From contig BNYG01000007.1 of the NCBI GenBank assembly GCA_026000155.1, positions 7,575 through 71,574 of the forward strand: a stretch of 64,000 bases of DNA, given 5' to 3'. The notes under the pieces are model-generated. The model was given only the letters and a program-made list of their open reading frames with translations. It was not told the DNA's origin and made no database searches. Position 1 is the stretch's first letter, and every line of letters begins with the position of its first letter. Below are positions 8,662 through 15,693 of this stretch, piece after piece. Position numbers and translations under genes: made by a program. This DNA is from Bacteroidia bacterium. Lineage in GTDB: Bacteria > Bacteroidota > Bacteroidia > Bacteroidales > Azobacteroidaceae.

Positions 8662-9546
8662 ATGAAAGCAACAGAGTCAAAGACAACAAGCAGGTATATA
8701 AATCTCCTGAACGATTGGGGATTTAAATACATTTTTGGTAAAAAAGAGAATTTAATTCATTTCCTGAATGAAATTTTTCAGGGAAAAGAGAAAATAACCG
8801 ATATTGCCTATTTGCCGACGGAGCAATTGGGTAAAACGGAAAAAGAACGAATAGCTATCTTTGATGTCTATTGCCGGAATAACCGGGGAGAATTCATCCT
8901 GCTGGAAATGCAGAATATGCCGCAATTGCATTTTTATGAACGGTCGTTGTTGTATTCGACGTTTCTCATCAGGAATCAGGCAGTTAAAGGAGAATGGAAT
9001 TATGAATTAAAATCGGTATATGTTATTGGAATACTGAACTTTATTCCATCAGAGGTAGCGGTTGACGATAAACAGTATGTAGATCGAGTCAGTTTGTTTA
9101 ATGAACGAACGAAAAAGAAGTTCTCAGATATCCTGAATTTCATCTATATTGTATTGCCGAAATTCAATAAAAAGCAGGAAGAATTGAATAGTCAGTTAGA
9201 TGATTGGTTGTATATTTTGAGGCATTCAAAACAAATGGCTATACAACCGGAAACAATACGAGGTAAATTATTTGATGAATTATTTAAAGAAATGGAAATA
9301 AAACGTTTAACACCTAAAAATATGAAATTACATGGTCGTAGTGAACTCAAGTATGAAGATGCTTCCCTTTTTACTGATTATGCAGAAATGAAAGGAAGGG
9401 AGAAAGGCATGCTTGAGGGTGAGAAAAGAGGAATTCTTGAAGGGAAAAGAAACATATCCAAAAATTTATTGGAAATGGGTATGTCTATCAGTGATATTTC
9501 AAGAGCAACAGGATTGACACCACAACAAATTCAACAATTAAATTAA
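8662..9546 (+). CDS. Rpn/PD-(D/E)XK nuclease family transposase-like protein
   Basis: A 294-aa protein of the Rpn (recombination-promoting nuclease; YhgA-like) family. The N-terminus has NDWGFKYIFGKKENLIHFLN. The PD-(D/E)XK core is IAIFDVYCRNNRGEFILLEM (Asp...Glu-x-Met-Gln), followed by FYERSLLYSTFLI. The C-terminus has the low-complexity EKGMLEGEKRGILEGKRN stretch ending in a small helix-turn-helix-like tail (MSISDISRATGLTPQQIQQL), characteristic of this family. These genes are multicopy in Bacteroidota and hypervariable; they have been linked to DNA cleavage/recombination and, in some cases, phage defence. It looks AT-richer than neighbouring comEC and nrnA, consistent with mobility. No terminal repeats were seen. 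Confidence 0.85.
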   Translation: MKATESKTTSRYINLLNDWGFKYIFGKKENLIHFLNEIFQGKEKITDIAYLPTEQLGKTEKERIAIFDVYCRNNRGEFILLEMQNMPQLHFYERSLLYSTFLIRNQAVKGEWNYELKSVYVIGILNFIPSEVAVDDKQYVDRVSLFNERTKKKFSDILNFIYIVLPKFNKKQEELNSQLDDWLYILRHSKQMAIQPETIRGKLFDELFKEMEIKRLTPKNMKLHGRSELKYEDASLFTDYAEMKGREKGMLEGEKRGILEGKRNISKNLLEMGMSISDISRATGLTPQQIQQLN

Positions 9547-9579
9547 ATACTCCATGCTGAACTCATTTAATTAAGTATC

Positions 9580-9678
9580 TTACCATAATTGTATTTCAGT
9601 ATCCAAGTCTTCGTCAGTAATAAAATTACCGTTTTCAACTTGTAAGATTGCCTCTGATTGACTACCTTTGTACCTATT
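9580..9678 (-). pseudogene. Possible C-terminal relic of a small antitoxin-like gene
   Basis: On the minus strand an open stretch without a start codon encodes EAILQVENGNFITDEDLDTE and then IQLW before a TAA at 9580-9582. It looks like a genuine protein tail, similar in style to the ends of Phd/RelB-type antitoxins, but is too short for a family call. Its 5' part runs into the nrnA promoter and 5' UTR, so no intact gene remains. Confidence 0.3.
9640..9670 (+). promoter_or_regulatory. Promoter of nrnA
   Basis: TTG at 9640-9642, a 20 bp spacer, then TACCTTTG at 9663-9670. The ATG chosen for nrnA is at 9697, leaving a 5' UTR of roughly 20 bases. This promoter is the reason for rejecting the in-frame TTG at 9658, which lies upstream of the -7 element. 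Confidence 0.65.
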
Positions 9679-9696
9679 TTACAAAGATTAAAAGAA

Positions 9697-10731
9697 ATGC
9701 TTAATAAAATCATTCCTGAACAGAGTATTCAGAAAGCCAAAAAGATCATTGAAAGATGTGATAAAATCGTCATTGTGACGCATGTCTCGCCGGATGGCGA
9801 TGCCATCGGTTCTTCTTTGGCTTTATATCATTTTCTGCTTCAGTTGGGAAAATCTGTCAATGTGTTGGTTCCTAATAATTTCCCCGGTTTCCTGAAATGG
9901 ATGGACGGAGCTAAAGACATCATTGTCGGCGAGTGGAAAGAAAACCTTGCCAAGGACTTGATCAAAGCGGCGGATTTGATTTTTTGCCTGGATTTTAATA
10001 CTTCCAAACGGATCGATCAACTGGGACCTTGGGTAGTAGAAGCGCCGGGAAAAAAAATCATGATCGATCATCATCCGTATCCGGATACTTTTTGTGATGT
10101 CACGATTTCCCATCCCGAAATATCTTCCACCAGCGAATTGATGTTCCGTTTCATTTGCCGGATGGGACTGTTTGAATTTATGGATAAATCCTGTGCGGAA
10201 TGTATTTATGCGGGCATGATGACCGATACGGGCGCGTTTACCTATAATTCCAATTCTCCGCAGATTTATTTCATTATCAGCGAATTATTGGAAAAAGGAA
10301 TTGACAAGGACGCTATTTACGATAAGGTATATAATCGTTATTCCGAATGCCGGTTGCGTTTGCAAGGCTACGTTTTGTATGAAAAAATGCGGCTTTTCCC
10401 GGAATATCATGCTTCCCTGATCGTCCTGTCCTACGAAGAGCAGTTGAAATTTCAATGGAAAAGGGGCGATACGGAAGGTTTTGTCAATATGCCGTTAAGT
10501 ATTGAAGGCATTATCTTTTCGGTATTTATCCGCGAAGAAGAAAATATGATCAAAATTTCGCTGCGTTCCAAAGGGACATTTGCCGTCAATGAATTTGCGG
10601 CCGATGTATTTAACGGTGGAGGTCATTTGAATGCTTCCGGAGGTGAATTTTACGGCAAGTTGGAAGATGCAGTCGCCTTGTTTGAAACAGCATTGCCGCG
10701 GTACAGTGAACAATTGTCAATTAACAATTAA
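9697..10731 (+). CDS. nrnA: DHH-family bifunctional oligoribonuclease/PAP phosphatase NrnA
   Basis: About 344 aa from ATG 9697. The N-terminal DHH domain has THVSPDGDAIGSSLALY (motif I, metal-binding Asp), CLDFNTS (motif II) and MIDHHPYP (the DHH motif), then MTDTGAFTYNS. The C-terminal DHHA1 domain ends with the substrate-binding FNGGGHLNASGGEF. NrnA degrades short RNA oligonucleotides to mononucleotides and dephosphorylates pAp, replacing Orn in Bacteroidota and Firmicutes. The last codons (LSINN-stop) lie inside an AT-rich inverted repeat, so the exact C-terminus may have been set by that repeat. Confidence 0.92.
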   Translation: MLNKIIPEQSIQKAKKIIERCDKIVIVTHVSPDGDAIGSSLALYHFLLQLGKSVNVLVPNNFPGFLKWMDGAKDIIVGEWKENLAKDLIKAADLIFCLDFNTSKRIDQLGPWVVEAPGKKIMIDHHPYPDTFCDVTISHPEISSTSELMFRFICRMGLFEFMDKSCAECIYAGMMTDTGAFTYNSNSPQIYFIISELLEKGIDKDAIYDKVYNRYSECRLRLQGYVLYEKMRLFPEYHASLIVLSYEEQLKFQWKRGDTEGFVNMPLSIEGIIFSVFIREEENMIKISLRSKGTFAVNEFAADVFNGGGHLNASGGEFYGKLEDAVALFETALPRYSEQLSINN

Positions 10732-10788
10732 CAATTATCCATTAACGTTTTTTTACTGATAATTGATAATGGATAATGGATAATTGAC
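10716..10788. repeat. AT-rich imperfect inverted repeat ending nrnA
   Basis: The block starts with GTCAATTAACAATTAACAAT and ends with AATGGATAATGGATAATTGAC; its two halves are imperfect reverse complements built from short repeated units. It supplies the nrnA stop codon and ends at the promoter of the next gene. It could work as a terminator hairpin or be a remnant of a small mobile repeat of the kind scattered in Bacteroidota genomes. Confidence 0.55.
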
Positions 10789-10796
10789 TACCTTTG
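10789..10796 (+). promoter_or_regulatory. -7 element upstream of the DUF4827 gene
   Basis: TACCTTTG, a full match to TAnnTTTG, 15 bp upstream of the ATG at 10812. The nearest TTG (10763-10765) is 23 bp away, longer than usual, so the -33 part is uncertain. The 13-mer TTGACTACCTTTG also occurs at the nrnA promoter. Confidence 0.5.
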
Positions 10797-10811
10797 TCCG
10801 CAAGAAAAATA

Positions 10812-11390
10812 ATGTATATGAGAAAAACAATCATTTTTATTTTGTCGGCTATCTTTCTGGCTATTGCCAATATGGCTTGTGATAATCAAAAAACCATGCA
10901 GGAATATATCCGGGAAGAAAAGAAAGCCATTGAACGTTATATCGACAAGCAAGGGATTATTGTCTTGAATGAATATCCTAAAGATAAGGCTTTTAAGGAA
11001 AAGGAATATTTCAAAACCGGTGATGGACTCTATATTCATGTGGTCGATTCCGGCAACGGTAAGCGAGTCACAGCCCCGGACAATTACGACAAGAATGTCC
11101 AGGTACGCTTTGATTATATGGTGTATCTCAAGGATTATATTTCCGGCACGACAGACAGTTTAGTGCTGAGTTCCGTTTGGTTTCCCATTGGATTTGAATA
11201 TGGGGTGCCGGGAAGTTACACTTCAGATCCGACCCAGTTGGCTTGCAATGGTTGGGCTATTCCGTTGACTTATGTGGGTGAAGGCGCTATTGTGGATTTG
11301 ATTATTCCTTCGCAATTGGGCAACTCAACCGACAACACCAGTTTTAAACCGGTATTCTACAAAAATTTAAGATACACAAAATTTTATTAA
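10812..11390 (+). CDS. DUF4827-family lipoprotein (FKBP-like)
   Basis: About 192 aa. A lipoprotein signal peptide (MRKTIIFILSAIFLAIANMAC, with the lipobox Cys near residue 23) is followed by a soluble domain with EEKKAIERYIDKQGI and KTGDGLYIHVVDSGNG. It ends in a PPIase-like sheet region (VQVRFDYMVYL, IPLTYVGEGAIVDLIIPSQL). This matches the Bacteroidales DUF4827 family, which is distantly related to FKBP-type prolyl isomerases; activity is unproven. ATG 10812 (or 10818) is chosen because it gives a clean signal peptide. It lies 3 bp ahead of glmM, so the two are probably cotranscribed. Confidence 0.8.
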   Translation: MYMRKTIIFILSAIFLAIANMACDNQKTMQEYIREEKKAIERYIDKQGIIVLNEYPKDKAFKEKEYFKTGDGLYIHVVDSGNGKRVTAPDNYDKNVQVRFDYMVYLKDYISGTTDSLVLSSVWFPIGFEYGVPGSYTSDPTQLACNGWAIPLTYVGEGAIVDLIIPSQLGNSTDNTSFKPVFYKNLRYTKFY

Positions 11391-11393
11391 TCC

Positions 11394-12764
11394 ATGTCTT
11401 TGATAAAATCCATTTCCGGTATCCGGGGAACCATCGGAGGGAAAGCAGGCGAAGGCCTCTCTCCGCTTGATGTGGTAAAATTTACCGCAGCTTATGCTAC
11501 TTTGATTCAATCTACCCATCCGGCTTCACGAACCATCGTTGTGGGTCGCGATGCACGTATTTCCGGTGAAATGGTGCGCAATATAGTGGTAGGAACCTTG
11601 ATGGGAATGGGCTTGGATGTAGTGGATATCGGTTTGGCCACTACGCCTACGACCGAATTGGCGGTAACGATGGAAAAAGCGGCCGGAGGTATTATTCTGA
11701 CGGCTTCGCATAATCCCAAGCAATGGAATGCCTTGAAATTATTGAATAGTAAAGGAGAATTCCTGAATGCGGCGGAAGGAAATGAAATTTTGCAAATCGC
11801 TGAAAGCGAATCCTTTTCGTTTGCTGAAGTAGAGAAATTAGGAAAAGTAAGAACCGATAATTCTTATACCCAAAAACATATCGACCATGTCCTGGCATTA
11901 AAATTAGTGGATGCGGATGCTATCCGGAAAGCCGATTTTACGGTAGCCATTGATACGGTGAATTCGGTCGGAGGCATTGTTCTTCCCGAATTGTTGAAAG
12001 CCTTGGGTGTCAAGCATATCATTGAATTGAATACCGAACCGACCGGAATTTTTGCCCACAATCCCGAACCGCTTCCTCAACATTTGACGGAAATTGCGGA
12101 GGTCATGAAAACCCGGAAAGCCGATGCCGGTTTTGTGGTGGATCCGGATGTGGACCGCTTGGCGATTATTACGGAAAAAGGTGATATGTTTGGTGAAGAA
12201 TATACCTTGGTTGCTGTCGCCGATTATGTTTTATCCCATACACCCGGCAATACGGTTTCCAATATGAGTTCGACACGCGCCTTGCGGGATGTAACCGAAA
12301 AATACGGATATACCTATACCGCTTCAGCCGTGGGTGAAGTAAATGTGGTGGAAAAAATGAAAACTACAAATGCTGTCATCGGTGGCGAAGGCAATGGAGG
12401 CGTTATTTATCCGGAATCGCACTACGGGCGGGATGCCCTGGTGGGAATCGGATTGTTTTTAACGCAATTGGCCAAGTCCGGCAAGACAGTGAGCGAACTC
12501 CGCGCCACGTATCCGGATTATTATATGGCGAAACAACGCTTGGATTTGACGCCCGATACGGATGTGGATGCGCTTTTAGAGACCATTAAAAAGAAATACG
12601 CCGCTTATCCGGTCAATGACATTGACGGTGTGAAAGTGGATTTTCCGGACCGGTGGGTCCACTTCCGGAAATCCAATACCGAGCCGATTGTCCGTATTTA
12701 TACGGAAGCGCCTACCCAAGCCGAAGCCGAAGCATTGGCACAATCGGTAATAAATGCGATATGA
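11394..12764 (+). CDS. glmM: Phosphoglucosamine mutase
   Basis: A 456-aa alpha-D-phosphohexomutase. The phosphoserine loop is LTASHNPKQWNALK (Ser about 105). The Mg-binding loop is DPDVDRLAI, the sugar-binding loop GGEGNGGVIYP and the phosphate-binding loop FRKSNTEPIVRIYTEA. The start MSLIKSISGIRGTIGG is typical of Bacteroidales GlmM, which converts GlcN-6-P to GlcN-1-P for UDP-GlcNAc and cell-wall synthesis. A phosphomannomutase role cannot be excluded by sequence, but the EGNGG loop favours a broad-specificity or glucosamine enzyme. Its stop overlaps the next ATG by 4 bp (ATGA). Confidence 0.88.
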   Translation: MSLIKSISGIRGTIGGKAGEGLSPLDVVKFTAAYATLIQSTHPASRTIVVGRDARISGEMVRNIVVGTLMGMGLDVVDIGLATTPTTELAVTMEKAAGGIILTASHNPKQWNALKLLNSKGEFLNAAEGNEILQIAESESFSFAEVEKLGKVRTDNSYTQKHIDHVLALKLVDADAIRKADFTVAIDTVNSVGGIVLPELLKALGVKHIIELNTEPTGIFAHNPEPLPQHLTEIAEVMKTRKADAGFVVDPDVDRLAIITEKGDMFGEEYTLVAVADYVLSHTPGNTVSNMSSTRALRDVTEKYGYTYTASAVGEVNVVEKMKTTNAVIGGEGNGGVIYPESHYGRDALVGIGLFLTQLAKSGKTVSELRATYPDYYMAKQRLDLTPDTDVDALLETIKKKYAAYPVNDIDGVKVDFPDRWVHFRKSNTEPIVRIYTEAPTQAEAEALAQSVINAI

Positions 12765-13141
12765 AATGCTTTACCGCCCATTATTTGTTTTTTCCTCCGA
12801 ACGAACGGTTGAAATTCCATGGTATCCAATTGGATGAAGAGAATCGTTTCCAAAATATTTTTCCTTTAGTGGGAGAACCGGCAAGAGCGGTTTTTGCCAA
12901 TGGAATTATTTTTCCGGTGAAACAGGAAATCTGTACCCAAAGTTTGTTGCAAACCTTGAAGGAAGAAGCACAAAGCAATCCCGAAGCCTCCGTTTTTCAA
13001 TTATTGGAAAACCGGCATTTCCCGGAAATCCAACCGGACGAACCCGTTTTGGTGTATGTTTTAGACGGCATAGATTTGTTGGCGGCGAAACTCGGCGCAG
13101 ATAACGGCCGTCGCCACAGCTACATTCAACGACTCTGTTGA
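12761..13141 (+). CDS. Hypothetical 126-aa protein translationally coupled to glmM
   Basis: It starts at ATGA overlapping the glmM stop. The protein begins MKCFTAHYLFFPPNERLKFH and has FPLVGEPARAVFANGIIFPV and a conserved-looking VLVYVLDGIDL near the C-terminus. There is no signal peptide or membrane helix. It resembles short uncharacterised Bacteroidales proteins, but I cannot name a family. Its last 27 codons are antisense to the 3' end of trmH, whose stop lies inside this gene. The final residues (ADNGRRHSYIQRLC) may be readthrough beyond an ancestral stop. Confidence 0.6.
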   Translation: MKCFTAHYLFFPPNERLKFHGIQLDEENRFQNIFPLVGEPARAVFANGIIFPVKQEICTQSLLQTLKEEAQSNPEASVFQLLENRHFPEIQPDEPVLVYVLDGIDLLAAKLGADNGRRHSYIQRLC

Positions 13142-13822
13142 TTCGGTTCCGGGCGGAAAATTAGGAATATACAAACGGTTGGTGATGCGTTTGGCCAATG
13201 CGGGACGAATTCCTTTCCCTTCATTCCCCATGACAATGAATCCGGTGGAAGCTAATTTTTCCTGATAAATCGTTTTTCCATCCAAAAAAGTACCGTAAAC
13301 GGGAATGTCTTGCCACTCGTCCAATAAGTCCGGTAAAGATTCGTAAAATACTTTTACATGGGCAATGCCACCCATACTGGCCTGCACGGTTTTAGGATTA
13401 TAAACATCGGCCGTATCGGGAGAGCAAATCAGGTTTTTGATTCCGAACCAATCCGCCAAACGGATAATCGTTCCCAGATTGCCGGGGTCTTGAATACCGT
13501 CTAAAATCAGCGTTAATTCGTTCTTGAGCAGTTCTTTATCCAAATGATTAGCCGGTTGGACAAAAACCGCAATCACATCCTGCGGCGTTTTCAGCAGGCT
13601 GGCTTTTTTGATATCTTCTTCGTCAACCGCGAGAAGTTCTTTGGCTTTTATATCCCCTTGAGTGGCCATCCAGGAAGATTGGGCAACCAATAGTTCGCAC
13701 TCGAAAAAAGGCAAAATATCAGCTACCAATTTGTTTCCTTCGGCTAAAAAAAGCCCGGATTCCGCCCGCTGTTTTTTATTTTCCAGCGAGCGAATGAATT
13801 TGATTTTATTTTTACCGAGCAT
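13061..13822 (-). CDS. TrmH/SpoU-family RNA 2'-O-methyltransferase
   Basis: A 253-aa SPOUT methyltransferase. The N-terminal substrate-binding domain has KFIRSLENKKQR and GLFLAEGNKLV. The SPOUT domain carries all three motifs: LDGIQDPGNLGTIIRLADWF (motif 1), VMGNEGKGI (motif 2) and ESLNVAVATAVI (motif 3), which form the SAM-binding knot. It is likely an rRNA ribose methyltransferase (RlmB/TrmH-like), but the target nucleotide cannot be predicted. It starts 6 bp after the rubrerythrin stop and is probably the last gene of the perR operon. Confidence 0.9.
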   Translation of the reverse strand: MLGKNKIKFIRSLENKKQRAESGLFLAEGNKLVADILPFFECELLVAQSSWMATQGDIKAKELLAVDEEDIKKASLLKTPQDVIAVFVQPANHLDKELLKNELTLILDGIQDPGNLGTIIRLADWFGIKNLICSPDTADVYNPKTVQASMGGIAHVKVFYESLPDLLDEWQDIPVYGTFLDGKTIYQEKLASTGFIVMGNEGKGIRPALAKRITNRLYIPNFPPGTESTESLNVAVATAVICAEFRRQQIYAV

Positions 13823-13828
13823 TAATGA

Positions 13829-14380
13829 TTACTTAAAATAGCGATTATACAATCCTTCAAATCCTTTTCCGTGACGCGCTTCATCTTTCGCCATTTCGTG
13901 TACGGTATCGTGGATGGCATCCAGATTTTGTTGTTTCGCCAAAGTAGCAATGCGTTTTTTGTCTTCGCAAGCGCCGGCTTCCGCTTCCATCCGTTTTTTG
14001 AGGTTGGTTTTCGTATCCCAAACCACTTCGCCCAACAACTCAGCGAAACGGGCGCAATGGTCGGCTTCTTCGTAAGCATACCGTTTGAACGCTTCGGCAA
14101 TTTCGGGATAACCTTCTCGGTCGGCTTGACGGCTCATCGCAATATACATCCCTACTTCAGTCGCCTCGCCCATAAAATGCGCCTGCAAACCTTCCCAGAT
14201 TACCGGGTCAACACCTTTGGCAACGCCAATCACATGTTCGTCGGCGAATTTCAAAGCGCCTTCTGTTTCTTCCAATTCTTTGAATTTTTCTTTCGGTTGT
14301 TTACATTGAGGACATTTTTCAGGAGCCTCATCACCTTCGTGAACATAGCCACAAACGGTGCAAATCCATTTCTTTTTCAT
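13829..14380 (-). CDS. Rubrerythrin with N-terminal rubredoxin domain (reverse rubrerythrin type)
   Basis: A 183-aa non-haem di-iron peroxidase. Residues 1-40 form a rubredoxin-like Fe(Cys)4 site: [12 protein letters not shown] and [14 protein letters not shown]. The rest is a four-helix ferritin-like domain with iron ligands in [25 protein letters not shown] and [15 protein letters not shown]. Having the rubredoxin domain at the N-terminus is the reverse-rubrerythrin order known from anaerobes, where it reduces H2O2 and O2 with electrons from NADH via a reductase. It sits directly downstream of perR, fitting a peroxide-response role. Confidence 0.92.
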   Translation of the reverse strand: MKKKWICTVCGYVHEGDEAPEKCPQCKQPKEKFKELEETEGALKFADEHVIGVAKGVDPVIWEGLQAHFMGEATEVGMYIAMSRQADREGYPEIAEAFKRYAYEEADHCARFAELLGEVVWDTKTNLKKRMEAEAGACEDKKRIATLAKQQNLDAIHDTVHEMAKDEARHGKGFEGLYNRYFK

Positions 14381-14419
14381 GATGTTTAATTTTTTTTCGT
14401 TAGTAATAAAATTATTAAA

Positions 14420-14821
14420 TTATTTTTGACATTCTTCGCAATAGCCTTTATAGTAAACCTGACAGCCGGTTATCTTTAATTTATCGTTGTCCGGTACGGT
14501 TTGAGGATTTAAATCACCACTATGGATATCTACTATCCGGCCGCATTTCTTGCATTTGAAATGGGCATGCAGGGAAATATCTGCATCGTAGCGCACATTT
14601 TTTTCATCAATACTGATGGTTTGGATAGCGCCTTGTTCCTCCAATAATTTCAAGGTATTGTAAACCGTTGTTTTGGATAGCGTTGGAATAGAAGGAGATA
14701 AATGATTGAAAATCATATCCGCTGTAGGATGTACGGGATTTTCCACCAAATATTCCATGACTGCCATCCGTTGCACAGACGGTTTGATACCGAATTTCAA
14801 TAAATGGTCTTTTGTATTCAT
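14420..14821 (-). CDS. perR: Fur-family peroxide-responsive repressor PerR
   Basis: A 133-aa Fur-family protein. The winged helix spans about 1-80 (KPSVQRMAVMEYLVENPVHP, then PTLSKTTVYNTLKLLEEQGA). The dimerisation domain has the regulatory metal site region DADISLHAHFKCKKCGRIVD and a second Cys pair (GYCEECQK) for structural zinc. The ligands and context (rubrerythrin next door, a near-perfect PerR box upstream) favour PerR over Fur or Zur. It senses peroxide by metal-catalysed His oxidation and derepresses detoxification genes. Confidence 0.88.
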   Translation of the reverse strand: MNTKDHLLKFGIKPSVQRMAVMEYLVENPVHPTADMIFNHLSPSIPTLSKTTVYNTLKLLEEQGAIQTISIDEKNVRYDADISLHAHFKCKKCGRIVDIHSGDLNPQTVPDNDKLKITGCQVYYKGYCEECQK

Positions 14822-14829
14822 TCTTTATT

Positions 14830-14844
14830 TATAATTATTACAAT
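14830..14844 (-). promoter_or_regulatory. PerR box upstream of perR
   Basis: The 15-mer TTATAATTATTACAA matches the PerR-box consensus TTATAATNATTATAA at all defined positions but one. It lies 8 bp upstream of the perR ATG and just downstream of a -7-like element. This is a strong sign of autoregulation and, since perR-rubrerythrin-trmH are closely spaced, of peroxide control of the whole operon. The consensus is from Bacillus; its use in Bacteroidota is an inference. Confidence 0.65.
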
Positions 14845-14858
14845 TTTAATTTTAACGC

Positions 14859-14887
14859 AAATTTAGATATAATTTTTAGAATAACAA
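14859..14887 (-). promoter_or_regulatory. Putative promoter of the perR operon
   Basis: On the minus strand TTG (14885-14887), an 18 bp spacer, then TAAATTTG (14859-14866). The spacing is 1 bp shorter than usual. The PerR box starts about 15 bp downstream, where a bound repressor would block initiation. Confidence 0.45.
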
Positions 14888-14943
14888 GTATTTTGAAATA
14901 AATATTTTTTATCGGACTAATTACAATTTCTATCAACATAAAA

Positions 14944-14981
14944 ACCGGAGAGGAAAAGATTAAAAATCCTCCCTCTCCGGT
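14944..14981 (-). terminator. Rho-independent terminator of the lipoprotein gene
   Basis: A perfect 10 bp stem, ACCGGAGAGG/CCTCTCCGGT, followed on the minus strand by a T run. It lies about 50 bp beyond the stop of the minus-strand lipoprotein gene. The remainder of the 14822-15029 gap holds only the perR promoter region. Confidence 0.75.
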
Positions 14982-15029
14982 ATATTTGAAACTTATCGTT
15001 AATAAGTTGTTCTCTGTAGCGCTTAATCC

Positions 15030-15410
15030 TTATTTTTTAGAGCCGCCGGAACTTACGTCGGTAATAATTTTCAGGGCTTTTTCGTAGTCTTTCACTTGTT
15101 GCGGAGTCAAATCCACTTTGATACGTTCCAAGTCAGCCACTTTTTGTTGCACCTGGCCGGCTAACTTGCTATATTTCTGCGGGTCTTTCGTAATGTTATT
15201 AAATGCTTCTCCATACTCTTTAGCAAAATCCTGGAAAGCTTTCAAAGCTTCTGCCGGAGTAGGTTCAACATAAGCGGGTGTTTCAGGAGCCGGAGTTTCC
15301 ACCACTGCTTCTTCCACAATTGCCACTTCTTCCGTTTTTTTAGTGCCGTTACAGGCTGCGAATGCTATCATTAAAACAGCAGCAAAGAGAATCATCGAAA
15401 TCTTTTTCAT
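15030..15410 (-). CDS. Small lipoprotein of unknown function
   Basis: A 126-aa secreted protein. The N-terminus is a lipoprotein signal (MILFAAVLMIAFAACNG; lipobox AAC). A Pro/Glu/Val-rich tether (about residues 25-55, ETPAPETPAYVEPTPAE) precedes a helical, charged domain with KAFQDFAKEYGEAFNNI and KVADLERIKVDLTPQQVKDY. It ends SSGGSKK. It is probably an abundant periplasmic or outer-membrane lipoprotein. It has its own likely -7 element (TACTTTTG on the minus strand, 15460-15467) and terminator. No enzyme motif is visible. Confidence 0.8.
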   Translation of the reverse strand: MKKISMILFAAVLMIAFAACNGTKKTEEVAIVEEAVVETPAPETPAYVEPTPAEALKAFQDFAKEYGEAFNNITKDPQKYSKLAGQVQQKVADLERIKVDLTPQQVKDYEKALKIITDVSSGGSKK

Positions 15411-15506
15411 TTTAAACTCGTTTTTAAGATTAATACTAAAGTAGGAACCATTATCGTTACAAAAGTAGGTATTTTTTTGTATTTCACCGAATTTTTCAAT
15501 TCCTTT

Positions 15507-15537
15507 TTTGTAAATTCCTTTTTTGTTCGTATCTTCG
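15507..15537 (+). promoter_or_regulatory. Promoter of tRNA-Ser
   Basis: TTTG at 15507-15510, a 19 bp spacer, then TATCTTCG at 15530-15537, one mismatch from TAnnTTTG. The tRNA starts 17 bp downstream. Confidence 0.6.
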
Positions 15538-15554
15538 TGCCGCTTTTAGTACAA

Positions 15555-15642
15555 GGAGAGGTGCTCGAGTGGTTTAAGAGGCACGCTTGGAAAGCGTGTG
15601 AACTCCAAAAGGGTTCCGGGGGTTCGAATCCCTTCTTCTCCG
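15555..15642 (+). tRNA. tRNA-Ser (GGA anticodon)
   Basis: A class II tRNA of about 88 nt. The acceptor stem GGAGAGG pairs with CTTCTCC, with G as discriminator base. The anticodon stem CACGC/GCGTG encloses the loop TTGGAAA, giving anticodon GGA, which reads UCC and UCU. A long variable arm and the T-arm segment GGTTCGAATCC follow. CCA is not fully encoded (GCA follows). It is transcribed alone, between its own promoter and a strong terminator. Confidence 0.95.
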
Positions 15643-15649
15643 CAGAAAA

Positions 15650-15687
15650 AGAGCGAGTTATTTTTAGGATAACTCGCTCTTTTTTTA
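15650..15687 (+). terminator. Rho-independent terminator of tRNA-Ser
   Basis: A 12 bp stem AGAGCGAGTTAT/ATAACTCGCTCT with a short loop and a T run on the plus strand. It begins 8 bp after the tRNA. An A run precedes the stem, so it may also stop the minus-strand PUL transcript ending at 15694. Confidence 0.85.
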
Positions 15688-15693
15688 ATACGC

